DNA of 6,669 nt from assembly GCA_019118905.1 (NCBI GenBank), contig DWYA01000095.1, forward strand, positions 1 to 6,669. Reading direction: 5' to 3'. The notes beneath the pieces are model-generated. The model ran no database searches and was not told where the DNA came from. It saw only the letters and a program-made list of their open reading frames with translations. Below are positions 1 to 6,482 of this stretch, piece by piece. Position 1 is the first letter of the stretch. Each line of letters opens with the position of its first letter. Made by a program: the position numbers and the translations under genes. Origin of the DNA: Ruthenibacterium avium. GTDB lineage: Bacteria; Bacillota; Clostridia; Oscillospirales; Ruminococcaceae.

Positions 1-7
1 GATGCGA

Positions 8-13
8 TATAAT
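8..13 (+). promoter_or_regulatory. Candidate sigma-70 type -10 box (TATAAT)
   Basis: A perfect TATAAT lies at 8-13. The expected start of transcription, about 7 bases downstream, falls near position 20, exactly where the 5' arm of a long inverted repeat begins. The matching -35 box would lie at or before the window's left edge and cannot be checked. No other convincing -35/-10 pair was seen between here and the first gene at 160. It would serve the whole plus-strand gene run. A hexamer alone can occur by chance, so this is a moderate call. Confidence 0.4.
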
Positions 14-19
14 GAGAGC

Positions 20-74
20 CGGGTAAGAGTATCAGCTGTTTTGAAAAATAGCAGGAAGTGAGCGTGCTTACCCG
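20..74 (+). promoter_or_regulatory. Structured 5' leader: nested stem
   Basis: CGGGTAAG (20-27) is perfectly complementary to CTTACCCG (67-74), giving an 8-bp outer stem. Inside it, 35-41 pairs with 46-52 (GCTGTTT with AAATAGC, one G-U pair), closed by the four-base loop TGAA at 42-45. The remaining interior, 53-66, is purine-rich (AGGAAGTGAGCGTG) and unpaired in this fold. The arm starts where a transcript from the -10 box at 8-13 would begin, so this may be the 5' end of the operon's RNA. It matches no riboswitch class that I recognise, and it lacks a U-tract, so it is not a simple intrinsic terminator. The pairing is seen directly; a regulatory or RNA-stabilising role is inferred. Confidence 0.4.
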
Positions 75-103
75 TTTGGAAAGGTTTTTATCAGAAAAGG
101 AAA

Positions 104-133
104 CAAACGTTTGGTGCAGAACTGCAAAAAACG
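104..133 (+). promoter_or_regulatory. Palindrome and hairpin just upstream of first gene
   Basis: CAAACGTTTG (104-113) is a perfect 10-bp DNA palindrome. Its core AAACGTTT resembles the centre of LacI/GalR-family operators, but the outer TG...CA bases of a CcpA-type site are absent. The same stretch can also form an RNA hairpin: CGTTT (108-112) with AAACG (129-133), a GG/AA internal mismatch, then TGCA (115-118) with TGCA (123-126) around GAAC. It ends 12 bases before the ribosome binding site of the first gene. It could be an operator, an RNA element or chance; the sequence alone does not decide. Confidence 0.25.
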
Positions 134-159
134 AATTTTCAATATAGGAAGAACCGTAT

Positions 160-2109
160 ATGATAAGTTTTGACGTGTGCTGTTATACCAGCCACTGGAA
201 CAGGGAGATAGAAGCGTTTTGCAAGGCAATTGCGAAGTCGGAATTGGAAGAGCAGAGCGTTTTTGTTCGAATTGCCGTTTGCGATGGTATTGAGAGTTTC
301 AACTCTGCCAAAGAATTTCTGTCTGAGTGCAAGGGGGCCGTGCAGTTTGACCTTTTGAGCGTACCGGCAGATGATACAACAGCACAAGCCTATCAGAAGC
401 TGGCTCAAAATGCACGAGCAAGCTTTCTGGTGTTCTGCGATGCAAGGGCGCGTTTGGAACCCAAAACCTTAGATAATCTTCGGGAAAGTATCGCAACTAA
501 AGGATACACGGCGATGGAGTGCCGCGAACTGCCGTTGGAGAGTACGCGGTTTTATCACCCCCAAACCCATGAAATGGAACAGATCGGAGGATTGTGCTGC
601 TGTGTAGAGCGCAATCTGTTTTACGAGCTTGGCGGCTTTGATGAAGCAATGAGCATGGAGGATGCATGGCTGGATTTCAGCCGCAGGCTTCGTTTACAAG
701 GCGCGTTGATGCATTATGTTCCAAAAGCAGTGGTGTCCTGCGCCTGTGACACACTGAATGAGCCGCCGATTGCTTCGCGGCGGGATGCGCTGAATAGTCT
801 AATGAGCGGGTATTTGCTTTGTTTGAAGTATACGCCGAAAAAGGCCTGCAAAGAGTGGCTTTGGCGCTGTCGGCAAACGGCAGAAGCCTCCAATCAAACG
901 GAACGCCTTCACACATGGGAGAAGCAAATTCGTAAACGCATATCGCGTGACCGAAAATTTTACCGAACCATTGTGCGTCCGTCCAAGCTGTGCCGGGAAT
1001 TTTCATCCACGGAGGCTTTTCGGCTGATTCGCACGCAAACACCGCAAGAAGGCGCATTTGACGAACAGCATCGGCTGACAGTAATCGTGCGCACTTACCG
1101 CCGCCCGCAGGTACTTCGTCAAGCGCTGGAAAATTTGACGATGCAAACCTGCATGAATTTTGACGTCATTGTAGCAGAGGACGGAGAAGAACCGATGGCA
1201 CAAATGGTGGTGCAGGAATTTGCCGCCCGTCTGTCGGTTCGCTATTTATCGGCAAAAGCGCATGTTGGACGCTGTGAAATCGGAAATCTGGCACTCAAAA
1301 CGGTAAAAACGCCGTATGCGTGCTTTTTGGATGATGATGACTATTGGTATGCCGATTATGTGGAAACAGTTTCTCGTTATTTTGCTGCCTATCCCGCGTG
1401 TGGGATGTTTTGCTCCTGCGCAGTTCTGGCGAAGGTGAAGCTGCTGACGGAGGACGGCTCGGCGTATGAAGTATTAAGCAAAGAAAATCACGCCGTGAGA
1501 AATCTTTCAAGGGTGGATTTTTGCCTGGAAAATGCCGTTCCCATTCAAGCGGTGGTGTTTCGCACCGAGCTGTTTTCTCAGTACGGCGGCTTTGACCCCG
1601 CGCTGGATGCCTTCGAGGATTGGGATTTGTGGCTGCGATACAGTATGCACACAAAGATTTGCACCATTGAAAAAACACTGAGCTTTTTCAAAATTCCGGG
1701 CGAGCCGGATGAAGCGGCGGTGCGGCACAACAGAATGCTCCCTTACCGAAAAATTATGCTGGAAAAGGTGGCGCAGCAAAGCGAAAATTTTACGGCACAA
1801 GAGGTTTTAACTTTTCTGGAAAAGGTACGGACGGTTCAGACGGTGGACGACACACCGTCCTTTCATCAATCGGCAGAACAGATTCGGCAATCTGCCGTCT
1901 GGCGGGCGGTGATGCCGGTTCGCCGTTTTTGGGCAGCCGCCGCGGGCTTGCTTTCGGCTGCTTCTGACGGTCTGATGGGTGCAAGCCGCTGGTTTGGCCC
2001 CATGCAGCCCGAAACACAGACAAGGGAAGGGTATCGTGCGTTTGTGGAGGAAACCCAGTGGTCGCCTTATTTTCGTCTTTGGGCTTTTTTGAAAAAGAAA
2101 AAGCGCTGA
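160..2109 (+). CDS. Two-domain GT2 (GT-A fold) glycosyltransferase; N-domain degenerate, C-domain intact
   Basis: This 649-residue protein is a probable cytoplasmic, nucleotide-sugar-dependent glycosyltransferase in surface-glycan assembly. The ATG is preceded by AGGAAG (146-151), and the start is supported by the shared FDVC at residues 4-7 here and in the next gene. The N-domain (about 1-230) follows the rhamnosyltransferase-like GT2 plan (G-G-F-D-E at 158-162, M-E-D at 166-168), but its DNxSxDGT and NxGFG motifs are gone and its metal motif reads D-A-R (94-96). The C-domain (about 305-540) looks active: V-I-V-R-T-Y-R-R-P (308-316), E-D-G (340-342), D-D-D-D (391-394), and G-G-F-D...F-E-D-W-D (476-489). 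A segment S-A-V-W-R...P-V-R (578-588) and a lysine-rich C-terminus follow. There is no signal peptide; a short Ala-rich patch near 591-602 is too short to call transmembrane. Donor and acceptor cannot be predicted. The next gene starts 52 nt downstream. Confidence 0.9.
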   Translation: MISFDVCCYTSHWNREIEAFCKAIAKSELEEQSVFVRIAVCDGIESFNSAKEFLSECKGAVQFDLLSVPADDTTAQAYQKLAQNARASFLVFCDARARLEPKTLDNLRESIATKGYTAMECRELPLESTRFYHPQTHEMEQIGGLCCCVERNLFYELGGFDEAMSMEDAWLDFSRRLRLQGALMHYVPKAVVSCACDTLNEPPIASRRDALNSLMSGYLLCLKYTPKKACKEWLWRCRQTAEASNQTERLHTWEKQIRKRISRDRKFYRTIVRPSKLCREFSSTEAFRLIRTQTPQEGAFDEQHRLTVIVRTYRRPQVLRQALENLTMQTCMNFDVIVAEDGEEPMAQMVVQEFAARLSVRYLSAKAHVGRCEIGNLALKTVKTPYACFLDDDDYWYADYVETVSRYFAAYPACGMFCSCAVLAKVKLLTEDGSAYEVLSKENHAVRNLSRVDFCLENAVPIQAVVFRTELFSQYGGFDPALDAFEDWDLWLRYSMHTKICTIEKTLSFFKIPGEPDEAAVRHNRMLPYRKIMLEKVAQQSENFTAQEVLTFLEKVRTVQTVDDTPSFHQSAEQIRQSAVWRAVMPVRRFWAAAAGLLSAASDGLMGASRWFGPMQPETQTREGYRAFVEETQWSPYFRLWAFLKKKKR

Positions 2110-2161
2110 CGGAGATGCTCGCGGATGGTCTGCGGATGAGGAAGTTGAGGAGAAAAGGGGA

Positions 2162-3895
2162 ATGTGCGTGTTTGACGTTTGTTTCGTGTCGTACTGTTCA
2201 GAAAAATGGGTAGATGGTTGCCTAAAAGCCTTTTCTCGGGTACAATATGATAAGAAAAAGATTTCGCTCTATTTTGCAGATAATCAGTCGACAGACGGCA
2301 CATTGAATGCCTTGGAGCGCGGCAAGCAGCAGTATGCAGAGCAGTTTGCCGGGTTCCATATTCTGGCGCAGAAAGAAAACCGTGGCTTTGGAGCCGGCAG
2401 CAATGCGGCTGCACGCGAGGGAACAGGCGAATATATCTTTTTCTGCAATCTGGATACGGAAATTCACGAGGATGCTTTTTTTCATCTGGAACGCGCCATT
2501 CGGTCTGCCGGGCAGGACGTGGCGGCTTTTGAATTGCGTCAGTTTCCGTATGAACATCCCAAGTGCTATGACCCCGTAACCATGGAGGTTTCATGGGCGA
2601 GCGGTGCATGCATGGTGGTGCGCCGCGATGTATGGGAAAAAAGCGGCGGATTTGACGAAAATATTTTTATGTACGCCGAGGATGTCGATTTGTCTTGGCA
2701 GATTCGCGCGCTGGGCTACCGCATTCAATATGTACCGGCTGCGGTGATAACGCATTTCTGCTACGAAAGCGCCGGGCAGGAAAAACCGGGGCAGGTGGTC
2801 GGCAGCTTGGTCGGAAATCTGTTTTTACGGCAGAAATACGGTACTCTGCACGAGATAGAAGGCTGGGAAGCTGTGCGCGAGATTTTACAGCCCAAGCTGT
2901 CTGCAAATCCTGATGCATGGGCGCTCTATCGCCGGTGTTTAGCGGATACGAAGAAACAGCGACGCTATTATCGTCATTTTTATGAAACACATATTCAGCC
3001 TACTTCCTTTCGCCCCCAATTCATCGGGACAGAATATGAAGAAGCACGGGGCGGGGCGTTTTTTTGCTGCCGAAAGCCAAAGCAAACGCCGCTGGTGACT
3101 GTTTTGGTGCAGCAGATGCCTGTGCCGCGGTTGGCTGAGACTTTGGAAAATTTAACACATCAAACATATCAGCACTTTCAGGTGCTGCTGCCTTGTTCGA
3201 TGCAGGCTCAAGCATATCGAACGCCGATAGAGCAGTTTCAGCAAAAGCTGAAACTAGGGTTTTCCTGTGCTGACCGTCTTTCAGATATGGTGCAGGAGCT
3301 TGATACGGAGTATTTCTGTTGTTTGAGCGGGGAACTGCTGTTTGCCGAGCACCTTGAAACGGTAGCTTGTGCTATGGAAGAAACGCCCGATTATCGGTGT
3401 TATACGACAGATTATCGCTATTTTTCCGAAGGAGAAAAACGCTGGATAGACAGTTTTTATGCACCGCAAGCGGGCCGTGCGGCGCAATTCTTTTGCACGC
3501 CGCCTTATCCCTTGGGGGCGGTGATGTTCCGTCAAGGCGCGATGAGTGCGGCGCACATGGCAGCGCTGGAACAAGGGGATGCCACGCGCCTTTGGGCGCT
3601 TATTTTGAGCGGGGAGAAAGCGTTTGTTCACTGTGCAAAAACCACTGTGCTGTGCCCTATGAGGGACGAGGAGAAGCTTCGGCAGATGCAGCATGAAACG
3701 GCTTTGCGGGCTTCGGTGAATGAAATTTTAACGAGTGCAATGTGGCGTGTATACACTCCGGTGCGGTTGATGCTGCGCGGTGCCTTGCCGCAGCCGGTGG
3801 ATGCGCAAAAAGACAGCGTACAGGTGCTGGAGGCATTTGTACAGGACGTTCAAGCAAGCCGGTGCTGGAATGCGGTGAAAAAGCTGCGGAAATAA
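2162..3895 (+). CDS. Two-domain GT2 glycosyltransferase, rhamnosyltransferase-like N-domain, degenerate C-domain
   Basis: This is a 577-residue protein. AGGAG at 2148-2152 sits 9 nt before the ATG; the frame is open upstream through the gap but holds no ATG, GTG or TTG start there. The N-domain (about 1-230) has a full GT2 set of the WbbL/rhamnosyltransferase type: D-N-Q-S-T-D-G-T (40-47), N-R-G-F-G-A-G-S-N (73-81), N-L-D (96-98), G-G-F-D-E (162-166), Y-A-E-D-V-D-L (171-177) and a T-H following the R-I-Q-Y-V-P strand. The C-domain (about 309-510) keeps a GT-A opening, P-L-V-T-V-L-V (310-316), and E-N-L-T-H-Q-T (329-335). It has P-C-S-M (344-347) where an E/D-D-G would be, and S-G-E-L (389-392) where the acidic metal motif would be. 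An S-A-M-W-R...P-V-R segment (525-535) and an A-F-V...K-K tail end the protein. It is probably a soluble glycosyltransferase; rhamnose as donor is only a family-level guess. It is a tandem paralogue of the preceding gene. Confidence 0.9.
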   Translation: MCVFDVCFVSYCSEKWVDGCLKAFSRVQYDKKKISLYFADNQSTDGTLNALERGKQQYAEQFAGFHILAQKENRGFGAGSNAAAREGTGEYIFFCNLDTEIHEDAFFHLERAIRSAGQDVAAFELRQFPYEHPKCYDPVTMEVSWASGACMVVRRDVWEKSGGFDENIFMYAEDVDLSWQIRALGYRIQYVPAAVITHFCYESAGQEKPGQVVGSLVGNLFLRQKYGTLHEIEGWEAVREILQPKLSANPDAWALYRRCLADTKKQRRYYRHFYETHIQPTSFRPQFIGTEYEEARGGAFFCCRKPKQTPLVTVLVQQMPVPRLAETLENLTHQTYQHFQVLLPCSMQAQAYRTPIEQFQQKLKLGFSCADRLSDMVQELDTEYFCCLSGELLFAEHLETVACAMEETPDYRCYTTDYRYFSEGEKRWIDSFYAPQAGRAAQFFCTPPYPLGAVMFRQGAMSAAHMAALEQGDATRLWALILSGEKAFVHCAKTTVLCPMRDEEKLRQMQHETALRASVNEILTSAMWRVYTPVRLMLRGALPQPVDAQKDSVQVLEAFVQDVQASRCWNAVKKLRK

Positions 3896-3949
3896 CCGTT
3901 GGAATACAGGGAAAGTAACAAGTAAAAGAAAGATACAGGAGATGACATC

Positions 3950-5065
3950 ATGAAAGTAATGAGCGTATTTGGAACACGTCCGGAAGCAATCAAGATGTGT
4001 CCGCTCGTAAAAGAATTGGAAAAGCACCCCGAAATTGAGAGTGTGGTGTGTCTGACGGGACAGCATCGCGAGATGCTCCAGCAGGTGATTGATATTTTTC
4101 AAACCAAGGTTCATTACAATTTGGATATCATGCGCCAGCGTCAAACCCTGACGACCATTACCGCCGACATTTTAACTAATATTCAGGCTATTTTTGAAAA
4201 AGAGAAGCCGGATCTGGTGTTGGTACACGGCGATACCACCACTAGCTTTGCGGCGGCTTTGGCGGCGTTTTACCAGCAAATTCCCGTGGGGCATGTAGAG
4301 GCCGGCTTGCGAACCTTTGATAAATATTCTCCGTTCCCCGAAGAAATGAACCGAACTCTGACGGGGCGCATTGCAGAGCTGCACTTTGCTCCCACAAACA
4401 CGAACCGCGCCAATCTGGCCGGGGAGGGCGTGACAAAAAATGTGTTTGTAACAGGCAATACGGTGATTGATGCCTTCCATACGACACTGAAAGAGGGCTA
4501 TACCTATAAAAATGAGAGCTTGAAACAGCTTGATTTCACAGGAAAGCGTTTGGTGCTCCTGACGGCACACCGTCGTGAAAATTTGGGCGAGCCGCTGGAA
4601 AATATCTGTCGTGCCGTGCGGGCTTTAGAGCAGAAATATGACGATTTGGTGTTTGTCTATCCCATGCACATGAACCCGGCAGTTCGGGAAACGGCAAAGG
4701 CAGTTTTGTCCGACTGCGAGCGTGTACACTTGATTGAGCCGCTGGATGTGGAAGATTTGCACAACCTGATTAACAGCAGCTTTATGGTGATGACGGATTC
4801 CGGCGGTTTGCAGGAGGAAGCACCGTCTTGCGGCGTTCCTGTGCTGGTGCTGCGCACGGAAACCGAGCGCCCGGAAGCGGTAGAAGCCGGCACGGTAAAG
4901 GTAGTTGGTGTGTGCGAGCATGAGATTTTCGAGCAGGCATGTACTTTGATTGAACAGCCGGAGAAATATGAAGCGATGGCACATGCTGTCAATCCGTACG
5001 GAGACGGCCATGCCAGCGAACGGATTGTAAAGGAAATCCTCAACTGGTATCAACAAAAATCATAA
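3950..5065 (+). CDS. wecB: UDP-N-acetylglucosamine 2-epimerase (non-hydrolysing)
   Basis: This cytoplasmic enzyme interconverts UDP-GlcNAc and UDP-ManNAc, supplying ManNAc (or, after oxidation, ManNAcA) for surface polysaccharides. At 371 residues it has the usual family length. Visible family motifs are G-T-R-P-E-A-I-K (8-15), T-G-Q-H-R-E-M-L, H-G-D-T-T (93-97), G-H-V-E-A-G-L-R (114-121), F-P-E-E-M-N-R (129-135), T-A-H-R-R-E-N (205-211), D-S-G-G-L-Q-E-E (283-290) and R-T-E-T-E-R-P-E (302-309). D95, E117 and E131 fall at the same numbers as the acidic residues described as catalytically important in the E. coli enzyme. AGGAG (3937-3941) lies 8 nt before the ATG. It starts 54 nt after the preceding glycosyltransferase and ends 13 nt before the next gene, consistent with one operon. 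No ManNAc-UDP dehydrogenase is in this window. The equivalent Bacillota name is mnaA. Confidence 0.97.
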   Translation: MKVMSVFGTRPEAIKMCPLVKELEKHPEIESVVCLTGQHREMLQQVIDIFQTKVHYNLDIMRQRQTLTTITADILTNIQAIFEKEKPDLVLVHGDTTTSFAAALAAFYQQIPVGHVEAGLRTFDKYSPFPEEMNRTLTGRIAELHFAPTNTNRANLAGEGVTKNVFVTGNTVIDAFHTTLKEGYTYKNESLKQLDFTGKRLVLLTAHRRENLGEPLENICRAVRALEQKYDDLVFVYPMHMNPAVRETAKAVLSDCERVHLIEPLDVEDLHNLINSSFMVMTDSGGLQEEAPSCGVPVLVLRTETERPEAVEAGTVKVVGVCEHEIFEQACTLIEQPEKYEAMAHAVNPYGDGHASERIVKEILNWYQQKS

Positions 5066-5078
5066 TTGGGAGAACGAC

Positions 5079-6482
5079 ATGCTGGAATCAAAACAGGAAG
5101 TGCTGGAAAAAACGAATGAAGCCTTGAATGCTTTGGAAAACACCATTCAGCAAATCGAGCGCAACCACTCGTTTCGCCTGTTGGAAGGAGCTGCGCGGGC
5201 AAAGGCGCAGCTCTTGGGCGAAAAGGGAGCATTGACCGGTTGGCTCGGCGGGGGAGAAAGCGACGGGCGATATCAGCCGGTGCATCAGCTCTTAGAGTAC
5301 ACGGCACGGCTGCGTACAGAGCTTTCACAAATGCAGCTCTATGATATGACAGGCAAAAAGAAAACGGCCTTTCTGTTTCTTGGTGTCATCAACTTTGATT
5401 ACTTGCACCAAAGACCCCAGCATTTGTGTGTGCAGCTTGCTGCGTTGGGCTACCCGGTGTTTTATGTCAACGTCGATTTTCCTTTGGAGAAAAAAGAGGT
5501 TGTCAATCAACAGGGCGTTGCGGTGATTACACCCGCCTACGAGGAGATGCAGGCACACAATATCTATGAAACCGTAGACCAAACGGACAAGGAGGCAATT
5601 GTCGCCTTTCTGCGGGGGACGGCAGATCGCGTGAACGAGATTTGTCAGGCGGAGGAATATGTCATCATCAATGAATATCCCGGCTGGCACATCGGCGCGA
5701 TTCAGCTAAAGCGGGAGCTTGGCTGGACGCTCATTGCAGACTATTTGGACGATTATCTGGACTTCCCGGATGCCAAGCAAACACAGCTTCCCGCCATGGT
5801 GGAACACATGCTGCAAGAGTCGGATGTGGTGCTGGCAACATCGGATTATCTCGCGAAAAAAGCGGGTCAATACGCGAAAACGGTAGAGATTTTGCGAAAC
5901 GGAACGTGTGTGGAACATTTTGAAAAAGCACGCGGGAAAAAATCTTCCGGCACGCGCCCGGTGGTTGGATATTTCGGGGTGCTGTCCGATTGGTTTGCAT
6001 GTGAGATGATTCAAGCGTTGGACGATAGTACGCTTGACATTGACATTCACTTAATCGGGTTTGCAACGCAAAAGGTAAAAGAGCGCTTGGGCAAATGCAA
6101 AAAGGTGCGCTGGACGGATGTTGTCCCGTATGAGGCGTTACCGAATTATTTGCAGACCTTTGATGTCTGCTTGATTCCTTTTGATGCATCCACCAGTTTG
6201 ATTCAGGCGACGAACCCGGTAAAATTTTATGAATATCTCAGCGCGGGCAAGAAAGTGGTTGCAACACGCATCCCGGAGCTTGTTCCGTTTGAAAACCGAT
6301 ATGCTTATTTGACAAACGATCCGCAAGAGTTCGTGCACGCGGTGCAATGCTGCTTGGATGGAACGGATGTTCTGGCGAGTGAGGAGGAACGCATTTCCTT
6401 TGCACGCGAAAATGACTGGTCGGTGCGTGTGAATCATTTGCTGACTTTAACGGAAAAAATAACAAGGGAGAATCAGACATGA
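5079..6482 (+). CDS. GT-B (group 1/GT4-like) glycosyltransferase with N-terminal helical extension
   Basis: This 467-residue probable glycosyltransferase starts 13 nt after the epimerase stop, with GGGAG (5068-5072) 6 nt upstream of the ATG. Residues 1-27 are polar and heptad-like (probable coiled coil) and lead into S-F-R-L (31-34), a helix rich in Ala and basic residues, and a linker to about 91. The GT-B part then begins (G-K-K-K at 92-95). It shows H-Q-R-P-Q-H (110-115) of the N-lobe, D-Y-L-D-D-Y (221-226), R-N-G-T (273-276) at the inter-lobe junction, V-V-G-Y-F-G-V-L-S-D-W-F (295-306) and the donor-site segment N-P-V-K-F-Y-E-Y-L (379-387) followed by S-A-G-K. These are typical of a group of retaining GT-B enzymes found in polysaccharide and glycan clusters; the sugar specificity is unknown. 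There is no signal peptide or transmembrane segment. Its stop codon overlaps the next start (ATGA), suggesting coupled translation. Confidence 0.9.
   Translation: MLESKQEVLEKTNEALNALENTIQQIERNHSFRLLEGAARAKAQLLGEKGALTGWLGGGESDGRYQPVHQLLEYTARLRTELSQMQLYDMTGKKKTAFLFLGVINFDYLHQRPQHLCVQLAALGYPVFYVNVDFPLEKKEVVNQQGVAVITPAYEEMQAHNIYETVDQTDKEAIVAFLRGTADRVNEICQAEEYVIINEYPGWHIGAIQLKRELGWTLIADYLDDYLDFPDAKQTQLPAMVEHMLQESDVVLATSDYLAKKAGQYAKTVEILRNGTCVEHFEKARGKKSSGTRPVVGYFGVLSDWFACEMIQALDDSTLDIDIHLIGFATQKVKERLGKCKKVRWTDVVPYEALPNYLQTFDVCLIPFDASTSLIQATNPVKFYEYLSAGKKVVATRIPELVPFENRYAYLTNDPQEFVHAVQCCLDGTDVLASEEERISFARENDWSVRVNHLLTLTEKITRENQT
6464..6470 (+). promoter_or_regulatory. Ribosome binding site inside the end of the glycosyltransferase gene
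   Basis: AAGGGAG lies 8 nt before the ATG at 6479 and within the last codons of the preceding gene. It fixes the start of the methyltransferase gene and, with the ATGA overlap at 6479-6482, supports translational coupling. Confidence 0.75.

Noticed and set aside
2..61. Open frame at the left edge (about 19 codons ending at TGA 59-61) as the C-terminus of an upstream gene or a leader peptide
   Set aside because: It is too short to recognise, has no visible ribosome binding site, and overlaps the -10 box and the inverted repeat. It cannot be excluded as the tail of an upstream gene.
951..1795. Repeated CGAAAATTTTAC (around 954-965 and 1782-1793)
   Set aside because: There are only two copies, both inside coding sequence encoding different contexts. 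Short A/T-rich matches like this occur by chance.
2083..2104. GCTTTTT...AAAAAGC inverted repeat at the end of the first glycosyltransferase gene, as a terminator
   Set aside because: It is an A/T-only stem within the lysine-rich coding end with no G/C core and no following U-tract. The next gene starts 58 nt later with its own strong ribosome binding site.
2092..2161. A-rich run (AAAAAGAAAAAG) as a programmed frameshift fusing the first two proteins
   Set aside because: The second gene's frame is open across the 52-nt gap, but the run lacks the full A-AAA-AAG heptamer context and a clear downstream stimulatory structure. The second protein also has a clear start and ribosome binding site of its own.
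2307..2579. Other medium-length open frames on both strands (for example 2307-2579 plus, 3281-3694 minus, 5731-6189 minus)
   Set aside because: They lie wholly inside well-supported genes in other frames, encode arginine/cysteine/proline-rich sequences without recognisable motifs, and lack convincing ribosome binding sites.
3896..3949. Gap before the epimerase gene as a site for an internal promoter or terminator
   Set aside because: It is 54 nt of A-rich sequence with no hairpin and no convincing -35/-10 pair; only the AGGAG ribosome binding site is visible.
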